From positions 62,001 through 126,000 of the forward strand of contig JAGBAA010000141.1 of assembly GCA_017939795.1 (NCBI GenBank): a stretch of 64,000 nt of DNA. Reading direction: 5' to 3'. This DNA comes from Thermoguttaceae bacterium (lineage in GTDB: Bacteria > Planctomycetota > Planctomycetia > Pirellulales > Thermoguttaceae). The number at the start of each line of letters is the position of its first letter. Positions within the stretch are counted from its first letter, which is position 1. Positions 37,913 to 46,065 of this stretch are shown piece by piece. The translations under genes and the position numbers were made by a program. Under the pieces are notes generated by a model. That model saw only the letters and a list, made by a program, of their open reading frames with translations, ran no database searches and was not told the DNA's origin.

Positions 37913-39097
37913 TCAGTCTGCATCAATGAGTTTTTGGGCTTCCGAATTTCCGATTGCCTGGAGTTTTTCGGAATCCCAAACGATTCGGCTCGCAGAACGG
38001 TAAGCCGCTGCGCCAAGGAGGACTGCTTCCGTCAGCGGTCCTGTGTATCCGAAATGGCATGGCGGAAGCGTTCCCGTTCGGATCGCATCAAAGAAGTCCG
38101 CGAAATGTCCTTTCGATTCCGGGATCCATGGCGTCGGTTCCGTAAAATTCTCGAATTTTTCTTTCGGAGCGAGGGTCCGTTTTGTGTAGTCCGCCTGGAT
38201 GGCTCCTTCCGTACCGACGAAAAAGACGCCTCCCGGCCATTTCGTCAGTCCCCAGCTTTCCAGAATTTCCGGCTGAATGTCGCCGTCGTACCAGAAGACC
38301 CGAAGTGTTCTGCCTCGGTATGCGAACTCGTACGTGACCTTCAGACCAAGCGGAGCCATTTCTGTCTGTCCTCCCAGTGCCGGACCCTCCGCTTCGACCG
38401 TCAGCGGGGCTTTCAGATCCAGTGCCCAAAAAACAAGATCCATGAAATGGCACCCCATATCGCCGAGTGTACCGCTTCCGAAATCCCACCATCTGCGCCA
38501 GTTGGAGGGATGGTAGAGCTGGGCGGCGTACGGACGTTTGGGAGCTGGACCGAGCCATTCTTCCCAGTGAAGAGATGCCGGGCAGGGATCTTCACGGTCC
38601 GGACGGACAGAATTTCCTCCCCAGCCTTTTCCGCACCAGACGTGGACCTCCTGGATCTCGCCAAGCAGACCGGACTGAACGATCTCGACCGTTCGGCGAT
38701 AGTTCAGGCAGGTGTGCATCTGGTTTCCCATCGACGTGACGAGATGCTTCTCTGCCGCTTTCTGCGTCATTTCGCGAACCTGCCGGACGCTGTGCGCCAG
38801 TGGTTTTTCGCAGTAGACGTGAAGGCCGTATTCCATAGCCAGCATCGCGATCGGATAGTGTGTATGGTCCGGCGTGTTGATGAGGACTGCGTCAAGCTGA
38901 TCGTGAAGTTCCTCGAACATTTGGCGGTAGTCCGAGAAACCGCGTGTCTGGATCGAGCACCGTCCCAGTGCGCGGGCCAATGCCTCGTCGTCCGTATCGC
39001 AGATCGCGAGGACATTTTCCGTAAAGGCACCGCCGAGGTTTTCTTTGCCGCGTCCGCCTACGCCCACTACGGCGAGATTCAGTTTTCTGTCTTGCAT
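37913..39097 (-). CDS. Cytosolic Gfo/Idh/MocA family oxidoreductase
   Basis: The 394-residue product has the same fold as the exported copy at 23694-25046 but no signal peptide. The Rossmann motif is AVVGVGGRGKENLGG, the family motif is EKPLAHS, and the second domain has WDFGSGTLGDMGCHFMDL. It likely oxidises a sugar hydroxyl with NAD(P) inside the cell. The start at 39097 is chosen because the predicted transcription start is near 39131, which makes the upstream TTG at 39130 effectively leaderless. It is paired with the DUF1080 gene downstream. Confidence 0.87.
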   Translation of the reverse strand: MQDRKLNLAVVGVGGRGKENLGGAFTENVLAICDTDDEALARALGRCSIQTRGFSDYRQMFEELHDQLDAVLINTPDHTHYPIAMLAMEYGLHVYCEKPLAHSVRQVREMTQKAAEKHLVTSMGNQMHTCLNYRRTVEIVQSGLLGEIQEVHVWCGKGWGGNSVRPDREDPCPASLHWEEWLGPAPKRPYAAQLYHPSNWRRWWDFGSGTLGDMGCHFMDLVFWALDLKAPLTVEAEGPALGGQTEMAPLGLKVTYEFAYRGRTLRVFWYDGDIQPEILESWGLTKWPGGVFFVGTEGAIQADYTKRTLAPKEKFENFTEPTPWIPESKGHFADFFDAIRTGTLPPCHFGYTGPLTEAVLLGAAAYRSASRIVWDSEKLQAIGNSEAQKLIDAD

Positions 39098-39137
39098 TTT
39101 CGGTTTACTTTCAGGTTCTGGGATTTTCAATTCCTCT

Positions 39138-39166
39138 ATTTTGCATCAAAATCCGGAATTCGTCAA
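39138..39166 (-). promoter_or_regulatory. Promoter for the cytosolic Gfo/Idh gene
   Basis: On the minus strand TTGACG (39166-39161) and CAAAAT (39143-39138) are 17 bp apart, with the start about 35 bases before ATG 39097. Confidence 0.6.
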
Positions 39167-39270
39167 TACGGTCCCCCGCTTTTTTGGAAATCTTTTCCAA
39201 AAAAAGGACTTTTTTCTCTTTTTTCTTCCAAATTTTTGCCAAATTTTCCCACTTTCAGGTAGTCCCCAAC

Positions 39271-39298
39271 TTGATTCTTTGCGAAAAAATGCTTTAAT
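39271..39298 (+). promoter_or_regulatory. Candidate promoter for comF-hemC
   Basis: TTGATT (39271-39276) and TTTAAT (39293-39298) are 16 bp apart. The leader to the comF start is about 170 bases and shows no strong structure. With the promoter at 39138-39166 this accounts for the divergent gap 39098-39473. Confidence 0.5.
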
Positions 39299-39473
39299 GG
39301 AAGGAACGAAGTCGAACTTGACGATTCGAAACGCCTTTTGCCGACGGGCTGCCCAAGGTATTTTCGATCGGGGGCATCCAGGGGACTGTGTGTTTGATGA
39401 ACGGTACGTTTGAGAAACAGTGTGTCCTGCGGGACGGAGTTTTTTGTGTTTCGGGAAATATGGAGACGAGCGG

Positions 39474-40541
39474 ATGCTTGCAGGAAATTCAGACACTTGG
39501 CGTTTCCTGCGCGGAATGCTTGCGGAGATCCCGGCGCGTCTTTTTCAGCTGGTCGTTCCCAAACGGTGTGCATATTGCGGGCAGATCCGTGATCCATCGC
39601 AGGAACGCCGGCAAACCGTGACGTTTGAGGGACGGAAATTTCATCCGGACTGGATCCTGTGTGAACAGTGCCAGGATCTGTTCGCCTTTGAGAAAATGAA
39701 TATTTGCCGCCGCTGCGGGCGGTTTCTCAGCGAGAGGGAATTTGTCGCCAACGTCTGTCCTAAATGTGAGGAACAGACATTCTGGTTTGACCGCGTCATT
39801 CCGCTTGGTCCATATCGCGGGAATCTGCGGCAGGCGATCTTCATGATGAAAAAACGGAGCGGGATCCCGCTCACGGAGACGTTTGCGCGCCTTTTTTATG
39901 AGTACCGCGCTTTTCCGCTCCACAGTATTCAGGTGGACGTGATCCTGCCGATCCCGATGCATCCATTCTATCGCTGGGTTCGCGGAACGAATGATGCACA
40001 GGTACTCGCGGCGGAGTTGGGGAGACTGCTTGGGATCCCGGTCAACGAACGGATCCTGAAATGTGTACGGCTTCGTCTTGCGCAGCGGGCTGTCCAGATG
40101 GAGGAACGTGCAAAAAATGTGGAAGGAATGTTTGTGCCGTTTCACGATCCGCCGGATCGGACCCGATGGCTTGGAAAGCGTGCTTTGGTCGTCGATGACG
40201 TCATGACGACTGGCTCAACGCTGAATGAAGCCTCCAGAATACTCAAGACGGAGTTTGGCTTTGCGGACATTTCGGTCCTCGTGCTGGCGCGTGCACGCGG
40301 TGAGACGAAAATGAGGATCCCCTATGGGACGGAGATCCTGCCGGTTTTGAGTAAAAGAAAAGAACGCGGTTCTTATGCTGAGTTTTGGGAGCATCGCCGC
40401 TTCAGAAAAACTTTGAAAGAGGGATCGGATGAAGAAAGCCAGGATCGGAAAAAGATCCGAAAGTTCAATTCCCGCAGGAGACAAAAGAAGAGATCAGAAA
40501 CGGGTTCCACCAGGAAACGAAAGAGAAAAAGAAAAAAATGA
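39474..40541 (+). CDS. comF: ComF family phosphoribosyltransferase-like protein
   Basis: The 355-residue product has the ComF layout. A zinc-binding N-terminal part carries four CxxC pairs (CAYC, CEQC, CRRC, CPKC). A type I phosphoribosyltransferase fold follows with the PRPP motif ALVVDDVMTTGSTL. The role in DNA uptake known from Bacillus and Haemophilus cannot be assumed here. The last ~30 residues are almost all Lys/Arg (ending RKRKRKRKK), an unusual tail that could bind nucleic acid. GGAG precedes ATG 39474. The stop overlaps the hemC start by four bases. Confidence 0.87.
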   Translation: MLAGNSDTWRFLRGMLAEIPARLFQLVVPKRCAYCGQIRDPSQERRQTVTFEGRKFHPDWILCEQCQDLFAFEKMNICRRCGRFLSEREFVANVCPKCEEQTFWFDRVIPLGPYRGNLRQAIFMMKKRSGIPLTETFARLFYEYRAFPLHSIQVDVILPIPMHPFYRWVRGTNDAQVLAAELGRLLGIPVNERILKCVRLRLAQRAVQMEERAKNVEGMFVPFHDPPDRTRWLGKRALVVDDVMTTGSTLNEASRILKTEFGFADISVLVLARARGETKMRIPYGTEILPVLSKRKERGSYAEFWEHRRFRKTLKEGSDEESQDRKKIRKFNSRRRQKKRSETGSTRKRKRKRKK

Positions 40542-41617
40542 ATAAATCGAGCCAGATGGGGCCGAATGGAAACGGTTCGGCAAAAATTTGCGAGCAGGAA
40601 CGTCTGAAATGTGCGGAATGTAGACCGGAGACGGGGCCGTCCCAAAATATTCGGCCGATCCGGATCGGAACGCGAGCGAGTCTTTTGGCACTTTGGCAGG
40701 CGGAATGGTGTGCGGCACGGCTTCAGAATGCTGGGGTCCCGGTTGAAATCGTCAAAATGACGGCATCGGGAGACCGGCCTGAAACTTTTGCACAGCCGAT
40801 CCCGACAGGGGGAACGCAGGGGATCTTTTCCAAAGAGATCCAGGACGCTCTTCTTGCAAATGAAGTTGATCTGGCGGTCCACAGCCTCAAAGACCTTCCG
40901 ACAGAAAGTGTGCCAGGGATCGAGCTCGTTGCGGTTCCCGAGCGTGCCGAGGTCGAAGATGTACTGGCCGTGGGACGAAGTGAACAGACTGCCGCGAAAT
41001 TCCAGTCCGTCCATTCACTTGCAGATCTGCCGGACGGTACGATCCTGGGGACGTCCAGTCTCCGGCGGCGTGCGCAGCTTTTGGCTTTTGCGCGAAATCA
41101 TGGGAAAAAATGGGAGATCCGGCCAGTACGCGGAAATCTCAATACCAGGTTCCGGAAGCTCGATTCCGGAGAATACGATGCGCTGATCCTTGCCCGTGCC
41201 GGTATTGAAAGACTTGAAATGCCTGAGAGGATCAGTGCGGTCCTGTCGATCGATGAGATATTTCCAGCCGTCAGCCAGGGAGCGTTGGGGCTTGAGACCC
41301 GTGCGGAGGATGAAGAAACGAAAGCAGTCGTTCGGCGCGTCCTGAATGATGAGACGGTCTTTGCGTGCGTTCTGGCAGAGCGAACGCTTCTTAAAGCATT
41401 GGACGGCGGGTGTGCGACGCCGATCGGCGGACTTTGCCGATGGAATAGGGAAACGTCTGATTTCACCATCCGCGGCCGTGTCATTGCGCTGGACGGAAGG
41501 ACTTTTTTTGATGAAACGCTCACGGGTACCGATCCGCAGCATTTGGCACTTCAGCTAGCTGCGTCTCTCATTCAAAAAGGCGCGGATGCTCTGATCCGTG
41601 AAGCCCGGAATGCGTGA
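40538..41617 (+). CDS. hemC: Hydroxymethylbilane synthase
   Basis: The 359-residue enzyme joins four porphobilinogen units to hydroxymethylbilane in haem/tetrapyrrole synthesis. Signatures are RIGTRASLLALWQAE, the basic loop LGTSSLRRRAQL and the cofactor-binding Cys in GGCATPIGG near 291. The first ~45 residues (to PIRIGTR) are a polar extension with two Cys that is absent from most homologues; a later start is possible but the ATGA overlap with comF favours this one. The stop codon lies inside a 16-bp tandem repeat. Confidence 0.93.
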   Translation: MNKSSQMGPNGNGSAKICEQERLKCAECRPETGPSQNIRPIRIGTRASLLALWQAEWCAARLQNAGVPVEIVKMTASGDRPETFAQPIPTGGTQGIFSKEIQDALLANEVDLAVHSLKDLPTESVPGIELVAVPERAEVEDVLAVGRSEQTAAKFQSVHSLADLPDGTILGTSSLRRRAQLLAFARNHGKKWEIRPVRGNLNTRFRKLDSGEYDALILARAGIERLEMPERISAVLSIDEIFPAVSQGALGLETRAEDEETKAVVRRVLNDETVFACVLAERTLLKALDGGCATPIGGLCRWNRETSDFTIRGRVIALDGRTFFDETLTGTDPQHLALQLAASLIQKGADALIREARNA

Positions 41618-41644
41618 AGTCAGGAATCCGTGAAGTCAGGAATC
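41597..41644. repeat. 16-bp tandem repeat across the hemC stop codon
   Basis: Three units, cgtgaagcccggaatg (41597-41612), cgtgaagtcaggaatc (41613-41628) and its exact copy (41629-41644), followed by a partial copy. The hemC TGA is at 41615-41617. The unit is not a multiple of three. Confidence 0.85.
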
Positions 41645-41710
41645 CGTGAAGTTCGTGTGTCTGGTACGGAGACTGCCAGATGTCTCTGAACGAGGTGCCG
41701 AAACTTCAGT

Positions 41711-43003
41711 TCACTCATGGCGGAGCAGGAATTTCCGTCTGCTTTGGGGATCCTGACCAAGGGAGAAAATGGGCTTTCCTTCATTTTCCGCGAGACTGAA
41801 GACCCGCAGAAAAACCTGCTCCCAGTCCGTAAATTCGGCAAGCGGAATGCGTTTGGGAATGAGCGGATTGAAGCGATCGTGAAACCAGACTCTGATTTCG
41901 GCATCGGAGTCCGGTTCCAGCTGCGGTCCCGCAGGAAATTCCTTCGGGGACGCGATGATTTGTGCCCGGTCGATCTGATCCGGCCAGTCAAGGTCCAGAA
42001 CGAGCGATTCCTCATCCCGGTAAATGTCGAAAAACGTTACGTCTTCTGGTCCGCCGACACGAAAAATGCGTCCGGGTCTTGCCCAGCTTCCGAGAATTCG
42101 GATCCCGCACAAACGCAGGGGTTGGGGACCGTTGAGAGTGAGCTGAACGGAATTCATGCCGGAGGAAATCGGAAATTCCTTCCCGCAGAACTCGGTAAGT
42201 GCGTCTTTCGGAAGAAGCGGAGTATTTTGCGGGAAACGTTTTCCTGGCTGCATTTCGAAAAGGTGAAGCGTTTCGCTGTTTGACGAAATTTCTTCTTTTC
42301 CCCAGCTTAAAGTTAATTGTGTGCCTTTCCGGTCTGATTTCAGGGAATGGAACGGTACCGACGGAACATTAGGAGTCCAAAGGTCCCCATTTTCCAGTGC
42401 AGCATTCTGCCATGCATTCCATTGAGAAGACTCCGCAAAATGCAGGAGGACTTTCATCGACAGAGGTAGGGGAAACGGAAACTTATGGATCCAGTGCATG
42501 AATTTCCGCCGGCAGGTTTCCTGCCCATGGTACGGCACGACATTGGGAGTCGGAAGAATGCGCCATTCGGCATCGGATGCAGTTTCCTGACGCAATATTT
42601 CGTGAGGTCTGATTTCATGAAGCGTAAATCCGGAGGATTCAATTCTCTTTAAAAGGAGCCAGATGGAATGAAACGCAGAAAGATACGGCGCGAGTGCCAT
42701 GCCGGAAAGCGGACTTTCTGAAGATGTTCCCTGAATCTTTTCGCAGAATTCTCCAAGCGTGATCCCGTCAGAAAAAAGCAGACCCTCCGGAGTTTCACCA
42801 CTGGGCCGGGCTGTGTAGGAAAATGCTCTGGCGCAGATCGCGGGATGGTCTGGCGACGGAACGGCAAGGCGGAGTTGAGGAATTTCTCGAGCGGGGACAT
42901 CTGCATCGGTGAAGAGATCGAAACCCGAGACCGTCTGTTCCCTGGATATTCGGCGAAGACCGATCGTGTCGTCGAGAATTTTGAGTGTACGAAACTGTGC
43001 CAT
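41711..43003 (-). CDS. Unknown protein with a degenerate kinase-like segment
   Basis: I do not recognise this 430-residue protein as a named family. Residues about 75-165 resemble the C-lobe of a Ser/Thr kinase: a stretch like a hinge (LLFSDGITLGEFCEKI), a helix (LSAFHSIWLLLKRIESSGF) and LHEIRPHEIL in the place of the usual HRDxKPxNIL. The catalytic Asp is missing and no DFG is evident, so it would be a pseudokinase at best. The C-terminal half (about 230-430) looks like a beta-rich domain. No signal peptide. It is the last gene of the hisC-hisB-HAD run, 72 bases after the HAD gene. Confidence 0.6.
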   Translation of the reverse strand: MAQFRTLKILDDTIGLRRISREQTVSGFDLFTDADVPAREIPQLRLAVPSPDHPAICARAFSYTARPSGETPEGLLFSDGITLGEFCEKIQGTSSESPLSGMALAPYLSAFHSIWLLLKRIESSGFTLHEIRPHEILRQETASDAEWRILPTPNVVPYHGQETCRRKFMHWIHKFPFPLPLSMKVLLHFAESSQWNAWQNAALENGDLWTPNVPSVPFHSLKSDRKGTQLTLSWGKEEISSNSETLHLFEMQPGKRFPQNTPLLPKDALTEFCGKEFPISSGMNSVQLTLNGPQPLRLCGIRILGSWARPGRIFRVGGPEDVTFFDIYRDEESLVLDLDWPDQIDRAQIIASPKEFPAGPQLEPDSDAEIRVWFHDRFNPLIPKRIPLAEFTDWEQVFLRVFSLAENEGKPIFSLGQDPQSRRKFLLRHE

Positions 43004-43075
43004 GCGGAAAATCCTGAATTTTGTCTGACCTGGCCGGGAATGGATCTGCGGAAAAACAGCCTGGACGCTCTCTTT

Positions 43076-43771
43076 TTACGCGAAGATCGAGCGGTCCAGT
43101 TCACCGAAATCGCGAATAAACGGATAGGGGGAGCCGGGAGCGTCGATTTTTTCGGAATCAACGCGTACGATATTTCGGCAGCCTGCGTTTTCAGCAGCGA
43201 GGATCCCGGAGGGGGCGTCTTCAAAAATGACGGTCTCTTCCGCCGTTCTGCCAATCATCTGCAGGGCACGCTGATAGAATGCCGGGTGTGGTTTTCCGGG
43301 GAACGTTCCATCAAAAAAGACGATTTTCTCCCAGTCAAACCAGCGGCCAATGCCGAGTGTTTTGAAATAGAAATCCACGTTTACGGCCGGAGCGGACGTC
43401 GCGACCGTGAATGCGAAATCTCGGTTTTTGAGGAAATCGAGAAGCTCTTCGGCACCGGGAGCCAACACCATCCGGTTTTGACGGCAGACTTCCTGGTAGA
43501 TCCGTTCCTTTTCTGCCTCAGCTTCACGCAGGACGGTTTCGGAAACATCTTCGCCAAGCAGACTCCGGATGATCGCGTCATTGGGTTTGCCATGAAATCG
43601 GACGAAAAGTTCCTCCCGGGTAAGCGAAACTCCACGCTGTGCCATGCTTTGGATCCACGCCTGGTCGTGGAATTCGGTATCCCAGAACAGTGTGCCGTTG
43701 AAGTCAAAGACAGCACCGCGGAAGGGGGCCTTTCGGGCGGAACATTTCGCGAAATCGGCGAGGGTGACCAT
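43076..43771 (-). CDS. HAD superfamily phosphatase-like protein coupled to hisB
   Basis: The 231-residue product is a HAD of the beta-phosphoglucomutase-like group. Motif I reads FDFNGTLF: the nucleophile Asp is present but the second Asp, usually the general acid/base, is Asn. Motif II is VATSAP, the motif III Lys is in GKPHP and motif IV is IFEDAPSG. A four-helix cap lies between about 30 and 105. The hisB stop and this start share one base (TGATG), so translation is coupled. This suggests a histidine-pathway role, perhaps histidinol-phosphate phosphatase, which is otherwise missing from the cluster. That is inference; a housekeeping sugar-phosphatase is the alternative. Confidence 0.8.
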   Translation of the reverse strand: MVTLADFAKCSARKAPFRGAVFDFNGTLFWDTEFHDQAWIQSMAQRGVSLTREELFVRFHGKPNDAIIRSLLGEDVSETVLREAEAEKERIYQEVCRQNRMVLAPGAEELLDFLKNRDFAFTVATSAPAVNVDFYFKTLGIGRWFDWEKIVFFDGTFPGKPHPAFYQRALQMIGRTAEETVIFEDAPSGILAAENAGCRNIVRVDSEKIDAPGSPYPFIRDFGELDRSIFA

Positions 43772-44370
43772 CAGAGGACTCCTTTCGTGCTCGGAATGTC
43801 GTGCAGACGAGGATCCATTTCAATGGCGCTCCGGATCGCACGGGCCGCACACTTGAAGATCGCTTCCGCGATATGGTGACTGTTTTGGCCATAGCGGAGG
43901 TTGATGTGCAGATTGCACAGTGCCGCACAGGAAAAACCGTGCCAAAAGTCGCGGATCAGTTCCGTATCGAAATCGCCGACTTTGGGAGTTGGAAAGTCTG
44001 CGTTGAAGACAAAGTAGGGGCGTCCGCCGAAGTCCACGGCGATCTCGACGAGAGTTTCGTCCATCGGAAGGATGAAGAAACCGTAGCGGCGAATTCCCGC
44101 TTTATTTCCGAGTGCCTTTCGGAGCGTTTCGCCGAGCACGATCCCGGTGTCTTCCGTGAGGTGGTGGAAATCAACGTGTGTGTCGCCTTTGGCATTCAGG
44201 ATCAGATCCATCCCCGAGTGTTTTGCCAGAAGTGTCAGCATATGTTCCAGGAAACCAACATTCAGATCAAGCGAGGATCTTCCCGTGCCGTCCAGAGCCA
44301 GAGACATTTGGATCTGGGTCTCGCTGGTGTTGCGGTTGATCGTTGCCGTGCGTGCCGTTTTTTCGTTCAT
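43771..44370 (-). CDS. hisB: Imidazoleglycerol-phosphate dehydratase
   Basis: The 199-residue monofunctional enzyme dehydrates imidazoleglycerol phosphate in histidine synthesis. The two metal-binding blocks typical of the family are present: DLNVGFLEHMLTLLAKHSG with HVDFHHLTEDTGI, and YGQNSHHIAEAIFKCAARA. There is no N-terminal phosphatase domain, unlike the enterobacterial HisB. GAGGA precedes ATG 44370; the in-frame region further upstream (to 44541) is only leader, overlapping hisC. Gap to hisC is 118 bases. Confidence 0.95.
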   Translation of the reverse strand: MNEKTARTATINRNTSETQIQMSLALDGTGRSSLDLNVGFLEHMLTLLAKHSGMDLILNAKGDTHVDFHHLTEDTGIVLGETLRKALGNKAGIRRYGFFILPMDETLVEIAVDFGGRPYFVFNADFPTPKVGDFDTELIRDFWHGFSCAALCNLHINLRYGQNSHHIAEAIFKCAARAIRSAIEMDPRLHDIPSTKGVL

Positions 44371-44488
44371 GGAGTCCTCTTTCTGATTTTGATTTTCTGA
44401 AGGTTTTTCCGGAAATGGCGTTTCCGCCAGCGGAGAGTTTTCGGCCTGGACGTTTCTGTCTTCTGGAGCATCCGTCTGCCAGACGTTT

Positions 44489-45553
44489 TTATTTGCCGAG
44501 GATGGCGGCAAGGCGTTCCAGAAGGATGCGGGATTCCTCATCTGTTCCGATGCTGATGCGCAGTCCGCAGCCGCCGTCCTGCCATTTGTCGTAGACCATG
44601 TACCGGACGAAAATATTCTGTTCTTTGAGCTGAAGATAAATGGACTTCAGATCCCAGCCTGCCTGCGTACACCAGATGAAATTGGCGTGAGACTGGACGG
44701 TATGGAAGCCGAGCTTTTCGAGTTCCGGACGCATCCAGTCGCGTGTTTTACGGATCTTCCCCGTCGTTTCGGTGAACCATTCCCGGTCGGAAATGGCTGC
44801 GGAAGCCGCGGCGATGGAGAGTGCGTCGCAATTGTACGAGTCCTTGACCTTGACGAACTGCTGGATCAGGTCCGGGTGTGCGATGACGTATCCAAAACGC
44901 AGGCCGGCCAGACCGTACGCTTTGCTCATGGTGCGGGTCACGATGATGTCTTTCCGCTCCAAAACGAGAGTCGCGCAGTTCTCGTCCGCAAAATCAGCGT
45001 AGGCTTCGTCCACTACGAGCGGGCAGGGAAGTGCGTCGGCGAGTTCTGCGATCTGTGCGCGAGTCAGCCGTGTGCCGGACGGACTGTTCGGGTTCGGCAG
45101 GTACACGAGCTTCAGATCCGGGGTGGGCGCACTGAAATTCGGCGTCAGGTTCCAGTCGGAGTCAAACGGGATCTCTTCGCTCTTCGCATTCTGGATCTGC
45201 GCGAGCGATTTGTACAGAATGTAGCTGGGGTACGGAAGGCGAAGCGTCTCGTTTTCTCCAACGAATGTGCGCGTCAGGATCGTCAGGATGTCGTCCGAGC
45301 CGTTTCCGGCCATGATGTATTCCGGCGGTACTCCCACCACTTCCGAGGCCGCTTTTCGGAATGTGCCGGCCATTGGGTCCGGGTAGCGGTTCAGGCCGCG
45401 CTGAATGACTTCCATACAGGCGTCCGCGATCCGTGAAGATGGAAGGTATGGGCACTCGTTCGTGTTCAGTTTGATGAAAGTTCCGGCCTGAGGCTGTTCG
45501 CCCGGCACGTAACCCGGCATTTCATTAATATTGGGGCGGATTCCGTTTTTCAT
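44489..45553 (-). CDS. hisC: Histidinol-phosphate aminotransferase
   Basis: The 354-residue PLP enzyme of fold type I converts imidazole acetol phosphate and glutamate to histidinol phosphate. Characteristic stretches are KLNTNECPY, NGSDDILTILTRTF, LPNPNSPSGT and the PLP-Lys region TRTMSKAYGLAGLRFGY. Length is normal. The ribosome site is weak, but a 35-codon ORF ends three bases before the start codon, so initiation may depend on reinitiation. It leads the hisC-hisB-HAD-unknown group. Confidence 0.94.
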   Translation of the reverse strand: MKNGIRPNINEMPGYVPGEQPQAGTFIKLNTNECPYLPSSRIADACMEVIQRGLNRYPDPMAGTFRKAASEVVGVPPEYIMAGNGSDDILTILTRTFVGENETLRLPYPSYILYKSLAQIQNAKSEEIPFDSDWNLTPNFSAPTPDLKLVYLPNPNSPSGTRLTRAQIAELADALPCPLVVDEAYADFADENCATLVLERKDIIVTRTMSKAYGLAGLRFGYVIAHPDLIQQFVKVKDSYNCDALSIAAASAAISDREWFTETTGKIRKTRDWMRPELEKLGFHTVQSHANFIWCTQAGWDLKSIYLQLKEQNIFVRYMVYDKWQDGGCGLRISIGTDEESRILLERLAAILGK

Positions 45554-45556
45554 GAT

Positions 45557-45664
45557 TCAGGTACCTGATGGATCAGGAGCCGTTGGTGTATTCTCTCGAC
45601 TCCGTAAAATTTCATGGATCTTCCACAATTCGCGCATTTGCCATCCCGAACATTCGGGACACAT
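45557..45664 (-). CDS. Candidate 35-residue CPxC small protein abutting hisC
   Basis: ATG at 45664 opens 35 codons ending at TGA (45559-45557), three bases before the hisC ATG. The product begins MCPECSGWQMRELWKIHEIL, with one CPxC knuckle, two Trp and a likely helix; the tail is Pro/Thr-rich. Stop TGA AAC AGA in frame just upstream fixes the start. There is no clear Shine-Dalgarno. It contains only one His codon, so it is not a classical his leader peptide. It may be a small zinc-binding protein or a reinitiation-type uORF. Confidence 0.4.
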   Translation of the reverse strand: MCPECSGWQMRELWKIHEILRSRENTPTAPDPSGT

Positions 45665-45754
45665 TCTGTTTCAGGAAACATTTTGTTCCGGAAAGCATTC
45701 AGGTCCGGAAAACGTTCAGGTCCGAAAATAAACAGAAGCGCAAAAGATTCTTTC

Positions 45755-45782
45755 AGTATACCATTAATCCAGATTTCTGAAA
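45755..45782 (-). promoter_or_regulatory. Candidate promoter for the hisC group
   Basis: On the minus strand TTTCAG (45782-45777) and TATACT (45760-45755) are 16 bp apart. The leader to the small ORF is about 85 bases. Confidence 0.45.
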
Positions 45783-45834
45783 GAAGGACTCCCCGAATTT
45801 TCCGGTTTTTTTCCAGAAACTCTTCCAAAAGAAC

Positions 45835-45862
45835 TTGAAAAGAATCGGGTTTGGAGTAAAAT
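45835..45862 (+). promoter_or_regulatory. Promoter for the FAD/Fe-S dehydrogenase
   Basis: TTGAAA (45835-45840) and TAAAAT (45857-45862) are 16 bp apart. Confidence 0.65.
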
Positions 45863-46065
45863 AATGTCAGGCAGTTCCTTCCAAAGGCCGTTGAAGTTCT
45901 GGAAACGCCGGGAACTCCTCTGCATTGGATCTTCCAGTGTGTTGGACTTTCCGGCGCATTCGACTTTTCGGAGGTGGTGGACTGCTCGAGATGCTCTATT
46001 TCGGGAACGGCAGTTTCTGCTGCCCGGCCTCCCTCCATTTCATTAGGAAAAGTCAGGAAAACAAA

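Larger units (their letters stand above)
45665..46065. other. Divergent gap between the his group and the FAD/Fe-S dehydrogenase
   Basis: Besides the two promoters (45755-45782 minus, 45835-45862 plus), 45665-45735 contains imperfect repeats of the type ttcaggtccggaaaa and ttccggaaa. The plus-strand leader from about 45869 to 46065 shows no clear structure. Confidence 0.45.

Noticed and set aside
45557-45664. Classical histidine leader peptide
   Set aside because: The ORF has one His codon rather than a run, and no terminator hairpin lies before hisC.
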